The notes beneath the pieces were generated by a model. The model was given only the letters and a program-made list of their open reading frames with translations, had not been told where the DNA came from and searched no databases. Shown here piece by piece: positions 26,101 through 38,100 of a DNA stretch of 64,000 bases (the first letter of the stretch is position 1; every line of letters starts with the position of its first letter). The DNA is from Branchiostoma floridae (taxonomy: Eukaryota; Chordata; Leptocardii; Amphioxiformes; Branchiostomatidae), in NCBI RefSeq assembly GCF_000003815.2, contig NC_049982.1:2987499-3051498 (forward strand), written 5' to 3'. Made by a program: the position numbers and the translations under genes.

Positions 26101-29100
26101 NNNNNNNNNNNNNNNNNNNNNNNNNNNNNNNNNNNNNNNNNNNNNNNNNNNNNNNNNNNNNNNNNNNNNNNNNNNNNNNNNNNNNNNNNNNNNNNNNNNN
26201 NNNNNNNNNNNNNNNNNNNNNNNNNNNNNNNNNNNNNNNNNNNNNNNNNNNNNNNNNNNNNNNNNNNNNNNNNNNNNNNNNNNNNNNNNNNNNNNNNNNN
26301 NNNNNNNNNNNNNNNNNNNNACGCCGCAGTACACGCAACGCTTATCTGTTTAGTAAAGACAGCAAGTTCATCGTGACAAAATTAAAACAAAAACAGCGTA
26401 TGTCTCATTTATGTCTTGTTTTAAGTTTTGATATACTGTGTGTTACAGGAGGAGGCTTTTCCGGAGGAGGCATTGGAGGAGGATCAGGTAGGGAAACATC
26501 TCACTTACCCTGTAACGAATTAGATAACAAGCGGAAGTCAGGAATAAGCCAACAGTAAGAACATCAATGTACGGTGTCAACAGTTCAGAAGTAACTTCTT
26601 CTTTGTACATCTTTCCTCAACAAAGCTACAAAGCAGATGTCTTATTGACTTTTTTCTTTATCAATGAAGCTATAGGCACCACTAACATCGCCCTGAACCG
26701 CCCTGCTGCCCAGTCCAGCGATGTCTATGGAGGTACTGCCGGGCGTGCCGTAGATGGGAACGACAATCCTCAATGGGCAGGGGGGTCCTGTACCCACACG
26801 GCAAACGGACCCAACCCGTGGTGGCGGGTGGACCTGGGCAGCAGCCAGGCTGTGGGGCGGGTGGTCGTCACCAACAGGAAGGACTGCTGCTCGGACCGGC
26901 TGGAAGGCTTCACGGTTTACGTGGGCGACAGTCCCGAGGTGCTGTCCAACCCAACCTGCGGGGGGCCGCAGTCCGTGGCCGGCAGGGGCACCATCACCGT
27001 GAGCTGCGGCGGCCTGAGGGGCCGGTATGTGGGCATTGCGCTGAAGGGCGCTCAGAGAACCCTGACGCTCTGTGAGGTCAAGGTCTTCGGAGGTACGCCT
27101 GCATCTGGGCCTCTGTTGTTTGTTGAGCTATTTTAGTAAAGATTTCCTACTCTTCAGTAACGCAACACTCTTTGTTCAGTCAAGACGGCAAGTCCATCAT
27201 TAAAAAAGTAATCAGAAACAGCCTATGTCTTATTTGCGTCTTGTTGGGGGTTCTAATATACTGTGGATTACAAGAGGGGTCTTTTCCGGAGGAGGCATTG
27301 GGGGAGGATCAGGTAGAGTACAGACAGTCATATGTAATCCTTTTGTGTATGTAATGATGGATCAATCTTGGTGAAACAGAAGTGTCTAACATTTCCTCAC
27401 AGGTGGAGAGGTTGGAAAGGTCCAAGGTCCGAAGTACATCAGCCTGGGTTGTTGGAAAGACACCGGCAATCGAGCCATCGCCACGCTAGAGGGCGCAGAC
27501 GCACGGCTTGACGGGTCTTACACCGCCCGTGCTGACGCCATCGAGAAGTGCTATCAGGTTCGATGAAGTTTGTTTTCTTAAGCGGAACATAGAAATTACA
27601 TACTGTTTGTTCTCGCATCACGAAAAGTCACACGGTGACGACATGAACGTAGTGAGGGCAAAGGAATAAGCCACACACGTGAATAGACATAATTGAAAAT
27701 CAGAACTGGCTGCAAAAAGCTTACTGACTTAGGAACTGGACTGGGAGGTCCGGAGCTTCTCGCAGCGATGTATGACAGACTGTACTGGAAGTCAAACTTC
27801 ACTTGCTGCACCTCATAGAGGATGACAACTGATTATGATGATAAACTGACTGAAAAATACCTTGGAATAGCGTGTTTGATAAAAGGAAATTCTGCTTGTT
27901 AAATAGTCGTTTATTGTAGTAGAAGTAGTACTGTATTTATAATGGTAATGCCCTGTCGGCCTAGGCCGTTCTTCCCAGAGGACCAGTTGGTCGAAATTGA
28001 TGTTCATATAATGAGAAAACCGTGTCCATACAGGTGGCCAAGTCCCGCGGATACTCCGTGTTCGCTGTCCAAAATGGCGGCTGGTGTGCCGGCTCCGCTA
28101 ATGCCCTCAGCACCTACCGGAAGTACGGGCGCTCGTCGGCATGTGGGAAAGATGGAGAAGGAGGAGGCTGGGCGAACGAAGTCTACCTGATTACAGGTAA
28201 GCTGGAACATCCTTTGGAATATAAGTACCACAACATTGCATAACACAAATGTTTCTATTCTTAGTAAGACCTAGTACCAAGCCTTTTAAGATAACCTACC
28301 CTTACACTCCATCTGGGTCTCTAAAAATCCACAGGGAGAAAAACAATCCAAAGACAGTCAGAAAAAAAGACGGAATTCTTCCAGTGTAGTTCTTAAGCAT
28401 GCATCTTTTTTAACTGCAACTACTTGATACATGACAAACAAAATGTCATCCAAATACTTGTAGCATTTTTCTTGTTAACCTTTCTTGTGTTTGTTTCAGG
28501 AGCTCCCATAACTTTGCCTGCGGGTAAGTCGTTTCACATGTGCATTTCTTGTCTTATATACGCCATATAGACATTTCCTTCAATTTTAGTATTGAGCTTT
28601 ATTTGTCTTACATTCTCATTCACATAACCAATGCTCTGGTCTTTTCTACACGACCGTGCACTTCGTATTATTGTTAATATCTGTACATGTTTCCACAGGA
28701 TACGTTCCCAAGCCGTACTTCAGTATCGGCTGTTGGAAGGACACCGGAAACCGCGCCATTCCTACTCTGGAGGGGAAAGACGCACGTTTGGACGGCAGCT
28801 ATACCGCACGCGCCAACGCCATCGAAAAGTGCTACCAGGTGGCCAAGTCGCTCGGCTACCGAGCCTTCGCGGTCCAAAATGGCGGCTGGTGTGCCGGATC
28901 GGCTAACGCCCTCAGCACCTACAAGAAGTACGGACCCTACACAACTTGCAAGGGAGACGGAGAAGGAGGAGCCTGGGGAAATGAGGTTTATCTCATCTCA
29001 GGTATCGTGTCTTCTGTCTGGTGCTATATGGTGTTCGCATGAGGAATATCTCACAGTTCGATTCAAATTTAGAATGATATTAAAAACCCCATTTTCATGA

Positions 29101-32100
29101 TTATATGAAAGCATGTTTAACCTTCCCAGCTATAAGATTGTAACTTCGTGTTTCAGGTCTGCTAGGAGGCTCCGGCTTTTCCTCTGGAGGATTTTCCAGT
29201 GGAGGCGTTGTGAGGAGGACCAGGTAGGCCGATCTAGCTATGCTGGCAATTCCTTTATAACAACTACAAGAGCATGCACAGAAAGATGTATTCGTAAATC
29301 AGGAGTAAAGGGGAAAAAACAGCATGCATGAACCAGACTAAAAGTAACTTCGAAATTATCTATGGTACTTATTGAATTTAAAACATGCCCAATAAAGTGA
29401 GCTGTGGCTAACTATACGCAATATTTTTTGTCATCTGATATAGGGGCATTCATTTGTAACTGCTCAACTCTTGTAACTCTATAATTTTCACTCCAGCCAC
29501 CTGGCTGCCCCACCTGGCTGTTTTGAAAAGGCTGTTTTGAACATTTCAAAACATTCGGATGGCGCAGCCGAACACCAGCCGACCGGGCCGAACGCCAGAC
29601 GACTTAGCTCCCGAGTCACTCCTAACCATAGTCGGGAGAGAGTCGGGAGCTAAATTCGGCTTTGTGTAACCTAGGCTTTACCTATTTCATTGAATATTTC
29701 CCGCAGTACACGCAACACTCTTTGTTTTGTCGAGACGGCAGTATAACTATGACAGAATTAAAACAAAAGCAGGGTATGTCTTATTTATGTCTTGTTTTGG
29801 GTAAGATTTGATATACTGTGTATTACAGGAGGAGGCTTTTCCGGAGGAGGCATTGGAGGAGGATCAGGTAGGGAAACATCTCACTTACCCTGTAACGGGT
29901 TCGATAACAAGCGCAAAGTCAAGAACAAACTAACAGTCAGAACATTAATCTACGGTATCAACAGTTCAGAAGAAACTGTACAATTGTACTAAATCGTGAT
30001 GTTTTATCAATAGGACGCTTCAATCGAGAAAAATTAAAAAGCATTATGTATAGCTTATTGATATAAATTCAGACGGTATATTATAGATGAAAAGATTCAA
30101 GTTCAATGTTCTTATACAAGTTCAAACGTTTGAACCTATGTATTTTCTTAGGAGGACAACAGTGGAGCAAGGAAGGTAAGCATCCCTTATATCACGTCTC
30201 ATTTTTCTTTCTATAGGCGTGTTTTAGATGTATGTATTTGTCTTTACTGTAACTCTTACGAATTCAAACTTCAATCTAACAGCCGCAGTTCAAAGTAACG
30301 AGATGAAGTTTGCAGTTAAACCCCACAGTTTGTTGCTTTAGTTATTGGGTGTGGTGACTACTCCCTCTTCGCATCCCAGGGCTGAATTACAAGGAGCTTA
30401 AAATAGTCGGAGCTAAAGCACAAGGGTCTGGAGGTGCCCTGAGGTTCGTCTCTATCGAACCCTGTCGGTACCCCATATTTAACACCTTTCCTCCCCCTCC
30501 TGTGACTAGGTACCACGTGGGCACCTGTGGGAGGCGCCCTGAGGTTCCTCTCCATCGGACCCTGTCGGTACCCCATATTTAACACCTTTCCTCCCCCCCC
30601 CCCTCCTGTGCATAGGTACCACATGGGCACCTGTGGGAGGATCCCTGAGGTTCGTCTCCATCGGACCGTCCGGAGTTTGGGGCGTCACGGCAGCAGGGCA
30701 GATCAAGTACCGAACCGGGAGCTCCGGGAACGCGGTCGGGACGGGGTCGGGCTGGGAAGCTGTGGAGGGAGCCCTGATGCAGATCAGCGTGGGAGATGGA
30801 ATCGTCTGGGGGGTCAACTCAGGGCACAACATCTGGATAAGGACAGGTAGGGCAAAGCTACATGTTCCAACATTTCATCAACGTGTTTAAATACATCTAA
30901 AATACGGGTAATTGCATTTTATTCAAAATGTTTAGCTGGTTTAACATGTGGCACGTTAATCTCTTGGGTTGGCCTTATATTTTGTTTCGTTTTCGTCATG
31001 TCCGGCCAACCGCTGAACAATACGTCAAAAACACAACCAGAGACGAACATTATTACGAGAGTATTGAAGGGTTAACGTCGTGGCTACTTAAACTAAATGC
31101 AATTTTTTTTTTCTTGCCAGGAATCAGCTCCTCGAACCCGAAGGGGACGGGCTGGCAGCAGATTGCGGGCGGCCTGAAGGTGGTCAGCTGTGGCGCCAGG
31201 AGTAACCAAGTTTGGGGAGTCAACAGACTCAACCAGGTTTGGAGACGGGAAGGGATCACACCGGGCAATCTTAAAGGTACAGTTCAGATCAGTTAACTCT
31301 CGTCTTCTGACAAAATCTCGGTTTTGAATCTCAACCAAATAAACCGCCCAATGGGAATGATTTTTAAACAGATCCGATCAATCTTATTGATTTTTTGCAA
31401 ACATCAGAGTCTGATGCATGGAGGCCATAGACACGAAAGAATCTCGCTAGGGTGATCTGCTCTCGGCGCACACCCTCTAGTTAGTTCTGCCGACCCTGTG
31501 TATTGAAGACCAGGTCTTCTCATCGTCGTCTTAAAATTTAATTTAACTTAAATTGATTTGCAACAGGGACAATACAATGTGGACACTAGGCAGTTAATAA
31601 TATCTGAACATGTTCGACGTCCCACGTAGACGTAGCACCCAGCTGACTTACAGTTTTCCTCTCCCGAACTGGACGTTCTAGGCAGGAACTTGGAATACTA
31701 AAGTGACTTATTTTGCCTGCAGGAACTATCTGGAAGCAAGTGGACGGTGCTCTGAAGTACGTGTCGGTGGGCCAGGCGGGAGTCTGGGGAGTCAAGCCCG
31801 ACAACTCCGTGGTGTACCGCATCGGGACGTACGGGACCCCCGGCTCGACAGGGCAGGGCTGGAGGCCGGTGGGCGGGCAGGCCGTGAAGCAGCTGGCGGT
31901 GGGCATGGGCGTCATCTGGGCCGTCAGTCCCGACAACAACATCTGGACAAGACAGGGTAAATGTTGGGCACTAAATAGCAGGAAAGAAATAATTGGGACG
32001 GTTTTTGTGACTTTTGTATGCTGACATGAGTGGGTGAGTCAATCGGTTCAGCGTTAGGTGTTAGAAGGTTCATGTAAATTGGATCAACTGTTAGGATCTT

Positions 32101-35100
32101 ATTCCAAAGTCTGATTNNNNNNNNNNNNNNNNNNNNNNNNNNNNNNNNNNNNNNNNNNNNNNNNNNNNNNNNNNNNNNNNNNNNNNNNNNNNNNNNNNNN
32201 NNNNNNNNNNNNNNNNNNNNNNNNNNNNNNNNNNNNNNNNNNNNNNNNNNNNNNNNNNNNNNNNNNNNNNNNNNNNNNNNNNNNNNNNNNNNNNNNNNNN
32301 NNNNNNNNNNNNNNNNNNNNNNNNNNNNNNNNNNNNNNNNNNNNNNNNNNNNNNNNNNNNNNNNNNNNNNNNNNNNNNNNNNNNNNNNNNNNNNNNNNNN
32401 NNNNNNNNNNNNNNNNNNNNNNNNNNNNNNNNNNNNNNNNNNNNNNNNNNNNNNNNNNNNNNNAGGTGGACGTACAATTACAGGAATATAGAATACGCTG
32501 TAACGAATTAGATATCAATCAGTTTTCGCCAGATTTACCATATAGCCTTTACGACTTTCGTGTCAATTTTTACATCTTCAGAGTACATATTTCCTTAACA
32601 AAGCAAAAAAAGCAGTTGACGTATTGAGAATGACGTTTTTTCTTTATTATTCAAGCTGTAGGCACCACTAACATCGCCCTGAACCGCCCTGCTGCCCAGT
32701 CCAGCGTTAAATATGGAGCGCCTGCCGGGCGTGCCGTGGATGGGGACGACAATCCTCAATGGGCCGGGGGGTCCTGTACCCACACGGCAAGAGAACCCAA
32801 CCCGTGGTGGCGGGTGGACCTGGGCAGCAGCCAGGCTGTGGGGCGGGTGGTCGTCACCAACAGGAAGGACTGCTGCTCGGGCCGGCTGAAAGGCTTCACG
32901 GTTTACGTGGGCGACAGTCCCGAGGTGCTGTCCAACCCAACCTGCGGGGGGCCGCAGGCCGTGGCCGGCAGGGGCACCATCACCGTGAGCTGCGGTGGCC
33001 TGAGGGGCCGGTATGTGGGCATCGCGCTGAAGGGCGCACAGAGAACGCTGACGCTCTGTGAGGTCAAGGTCTTCGGAGGTACGTCTGCTGCTGGGCCTCT
33101 GTTGTTTGTTGACCTATCTTATTGAATATATACAGGTACATTTTTGCTGTTGTTTCTTTTACTATAGGCATCTACTCACTCACTCACTCACTCCGGCGAG
33201 CTCGCTCGGAATCTCCGCATAACTAGTTTCCTCCACCTCTCTTTGCCGTCCATCGCTGCGGGAAGTTGCTGCATCTAGTAGTCTGATTAAAGTTCACTTG
33301 TAGCATCCTTCCCAACACCCGCGGGCCAGTCACAGCCCCGGACAGCAGAGTTTGTGTGTTAAACAGACTAGGCATCTACCAGAATGATTGGTCGAGGGAT
33401 ATCTTGACTAAACGTATACTGTTATACTGGCAGGTGTTGGGGGAGGAGGCGTTGGAGGAGGCGTTGAAGGAGGCGTTGAAGGAAGCGTTGGAGGGGGCGT
33501 TGAAGGAGCCGTTGAAGGAGGCGTTGGAGGGGGCGTTGAAGGAGCCGTTGAAGGAGGCGTTGAAGGAGGCGTTGAAGGAGGCGTTGAAGGAGGCGTTGGA
33601 GGGGGCGTTGAAGGAGGCGTTGGAGGAGGCGTTGAAGGAGGCGTCGGAGGAGGCGTTGCCGGAGATGTTGCCGGAGAAGGCTTCGGAGAATCCGTTGGAG
33701 GAGGCGCCGTTGGAGACGGTTCAGGTGAGAGTATGTTCAGCTAGTCGGAAGTAAATTAAAGGTTAACTCACGGTTTTCGATGTAAATAGTTTCCGTCCAT
33801 AGATGTTTTTGAAAGTGATCTCGTACCTTGAAGCAAAAACAAACAGCATATATACATGTTTGCGTCTGCGTTGCTGTTCTGTCCNNNNNNNNNNNNNNNN
33901 NNNNNNNNNNNNNNNNNNNNNNNNNNNNNNNNNNNNNNNNNNNNNNNNNNNNNNNNNNNNNNNNNNNNNNNNNNNNNNNNNNNNNNNNNNNNNNNNNNNN
34001 NNNNNNNNNNNNNNNNNNNNNNNNNNNNNNNNNNNNNNNNNNNNNNNNNNNNNNNNNNNNNNNNNNNNNNNNNNNNNNNNNNNNNNNNNNNNNNNNNNNN
34101 NNNNNNNNNNNNNNNNNNNNNNNNNNNNNNNNNNNNNNNNNNNNNNNNNNNNNNNNNNNNNNNNNNNNNNNNNNNNNNNNNNNNNNNNNNNNNNNNNNNN
34201 NNNNNNNNNNNNNNNNNNNNNNNNNNNNNNNNNNNNNNNNNNNNNNNNNNNNNNNNNNNNNNNNNNNNNNNNNNNNNNNNNNNNNNNNNNNNNNNNNNNN
34301 NNNNNNNNNNNNNNNNNNNNNNNNNNNGAGTGGAAGGTTAGGACAAAGATTGTTCTTATTTTAACACTAAGCCTACTGCCTACCGCCTAAGTGCCTAGGC
34401 CAGGGGCTGTCCCCTTGCTCCTCTCCGTTTAAATTCTCCAGGTTGGGCGGTCCTGTGCACTTGTCTCCGCTAACTTGATACTCTGTCCGATATCTTTTGA
34501 TACCTTATCCTAATGATAGGTTGATCATATCTAACACAGTGACTATACTTTTTTCTGTTGCCTAATGATACCCATGGTGAAGGTAAGAAATCCAAGTTAT
34601 GATATACACAAGAAAACAATTGGCATGAATTCTTGAATGATCTTTAACGTCTTACCGTTTCCAAAATCAAAATCTTGATGGATTAGACCATGTGCTATTT
34701 TGAGGATATAGTAACAGAACAAAGATGATAATGCAGATTTACCTTAACGTTTTCCGTGATATTGTCCTGCAGGGACGCCCAACAACAAGGCCCTTACCAT
34801 GTCCACGAGCGGCATCAGCTCGTCCGGCACGGCAGGTGCACAGAACGGGCCGCAGAACACCGTCGACGGAAACCCCAACACCTACTGGAGCCCGCAAGGT
34901 CTCCCGATGAACCACAATAACTGGTGGATCATCTTCGACTTCCAGCGGGTCTACACCCTGTCCGCCATCCGGGTCACCAACTACGGGGACACCACGCATG
35001 ACGTCACTGCCTTCAAGCTGGAGACGTCTGCCGACAAGGTGACGTGGCAGCCCGTGTACTCCACCTCGGGCGTCCGGCCGGGCACGAACCAGCCGCAGAT

Positions 35101-38100
35101 GTTCGGGGGGTTCTCCGGGACCGGCCGATACTGGCGCTTCACGGTAACCAGGACCGCGTCAGGGAACCAGCCCTACCTCGTCGGCCTCATGTTCTACACG
35201 ATCATACGTAAGTGTCATTGTGTACTCATGCATCTTCATTATCATCAACATGGCCGTTTCCCCGTAGTCGAGAATATGAGAGAAGTTCTGGAAGGTCTGT
35301 AGGCCCTCATGTGGCTGAACAGTCCTATCTTAGACCTACATACTCTGCTGCACTGCTGGCAGGTGAACTGGGCCAAGGACACGGCCTGGTCAGCCGCCTC
35401 CTTTCTCCTCCTACCTCTATCTTCAGCATGGTCAGGTCGCTTTTTCTTGCACGCGTCATAGAGCTATGTAATCGGCCAGCAGAATATACCGACCAGCAGA
35501 ATAAAGTGCTGTTTTACTTCCGTCTAGTTATTCAAGGCATCTTTTCAAACAATTGATCTTATGTCCTTCTTCCAGCACACTTGACAAGTTTGCAAAAGTT
35601 TCCTAACCGCTTCTAAACTTGCTAACAATATTCTCCCGAGGCTTGTTGCTTTACATTTACAGAACCTGTAAATAATGAAGACTAAAAGTCGCGATAGGAA
35701 TGCAGCAGTGCAGAGCATTTCAAGACCAGACAGGCACTTGAAATATCACATACGACAAGTTCATATTATGACTAATAAAGCACATAAACCATCATCATTT
35801 GATGAAGCGCCAACCTGTCTCGTTTGTTTCTCACAGGACGTCAAGAACAGACGCATTTCAAGGTGGTCGGCATGTTGAAGACGGTGGCAGAAGCGAAGGA
35901 GTACTGCAAGACGGACCAGAACGGCCACCTAGCGGACGTCAGGAGTAAGGCACTGCTCGACTTCCTGATGACGACCATCAATGACATCGGGAAAACCAAG
36001 AACTACTGGATGGGGCTGCACGACGCCACGGTAATGCCCGTGTTTGCTGCGTCGGACTTTTCTTTCTGAATAGTCGTAAATTACCTTCCTCTCTTTGCTT
36101 CACTGGTGTGCTCTTACGTCGTGTGCTCTTACGTGAAGGAATAACAGTATTGTATTTGTCCGTCACGCAATACGCAGACATCGTTTAGTTACAGCTTTCC
36201 CATTACAGTCACGGTCTTAAATGACCTCCGTCTTGTGTGCTCAAGACCTGTCCAAGTAGAACATGTACCTGAAGGATAGACCCTAAATTACCTGGGGCAG
36301 AATCTTTTACTAGTACTAGTATCTCCTACAAGGTCGCCTCATCATGGCCACTATCGTTAGGGTGTTGGATGGTGGGGGAATTGCAGAAAATCGGGAAGTG
36401 GCGGGTCGGGCTGGGGTGGGGGGCTGTTATGGTTGCGCTGCCCCAAAGTTCTCCAAAATTAGTCAGTAATGGCTGGTAGTTGACCCCTGGGTCACAGCAA
36501 GGCCCAATGATACACAGATTCTGTGAGCAAGGCTGCAGGTACCGCCTATCCATCCTTCGCTGTTTCTACCCTCGTAATCTCCGTGACCGGCTTCATCATC
36601 AGATATATTGTATAGTTCTCAATATCAGCTAGGTACCTGCCTAGTGTCCACCATGTATTTATTGTGCCTGTCGCCATTTAGATAAAGTCAAAAGTCTATT
36701 GAAAAAGAACAACAATCTAAAGAAACAAAGAGCAAAGCTGTTGAAAACAAGCACGTCCTTCGTCAATATTGCTAGTGCAACAAGGCTTTCTGCGACTCAC
36801 ATTTTGGGACAAGCACATCGGGTCACCACTAGTTTTTTTTTTTTTCGTTTACGTGCAGAGGTATTAAGTCTTGAGACTAACGCCTAAAGCTCGTTAAAAC
36901 GCGGGACCGCCAGTCTGTTGATGTGGATAGTGGCAGACGTCGCAAGCCTCTGTACACACATAAATAAAAACTGTATTGCATTCTAATGCAGATCTAAACA
37001 AACAAACAAATATCTTAGATTGGTTCTGAACTTGAGCAAGTTTAAACTCAAGCATCCCATCCCATTCCAGGGCGAGGGCGGCTGGGAATGGGCGGACGGA
37101 GCTCCCCTGTCGAGCTGCAGCTACAAGAACTGGGCACCCGGGGAGCCCAGCAACATCGGCGAGCACTCGTGTGTGCAGCTGTGGGCGGCAAAGGGCTTCC
37201 AGTGGGACACCGACGACTGCGGGGAGAAGAAGTTCTTCATCTGCCAGAAAGGTTAGACATTGTCCCTCTCTTAAGCTAAGGGTACAACCCGCCGTACATG
37301 CAAATACATGCTGTCTACGTGCCGAAACGTGGGCAATCTTTTTGGATCTGTGGTAAGTACCACCTCCGTACGAATGCGACGAATTTTGGAGCACGCAGAC
37401 ACGCCGTAGAATTTTACGTGCAGGCAAACTTTGTGTGCCATCGGGCTGCAGATTCGGGCGACGCGCCTGCCCTGCACATCCTGAACGTTTTCAGAAATAC
37501 GTGGCGGACGTGGCCTCCCAAAAAACGTACGGACAAATTGCACGTACGGAGGGTTGTGCCCTTGGCTTTAGGCGCGGGTGCATGTCAGCCATCCTTTGTT
37601 GTAACAAATAGGACGCCTCTGTCGATTCCAATATTTTTCTGTATCTTGATTTGTTATGATTTCAGGAAAATCAGTTGCCATGTTAACTTAAGTCTCTACC
37701 CAAAAAGATTGATCAGTAAATAGATGGAGCTGGTGTGTTACTCCGAAGGACCGACGGTTATACCGACTTTTTAGATACAGATACAGACCATGGGCCAGGC
37801 CTTCTCAGTTTCGCACCCTGATGCTTCTATGTTTGTTAGCCAGTGCACGTGGCTTTGTAAAGACCAGCAATACAGTACAGTTAACTCGTTAGTTAACCTT
37901 CCTGTAGCTATGATAGAAAGATATTCTGTGACTCTTGGTACTGACACGCATTTATCATTACTTTATCAGGACCCGGAGATACGAGCGCCTGCAGAGGCCA
38001 ATATGGTGAGATGATTTTTTCATCCAATCGCCTCTTTACACGAGAGGACAGAAACACTTTCCCCCTTTTTTGCGACACCCCTCTTAACAGTGGTGTGTAA

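Noticed and set aside
25262-26558. Large frames of 340-440 residues
   Set aside because: They consist almost only of N from the gap at 25336-26320.
33356-33754. Open frame with Lys-Glu-Ala-Leu repeats
   Set aside because: It is the wrong frame of the Gly-Val exon; the flanking phase-1 exons and splice sites fix the GVEG frame.
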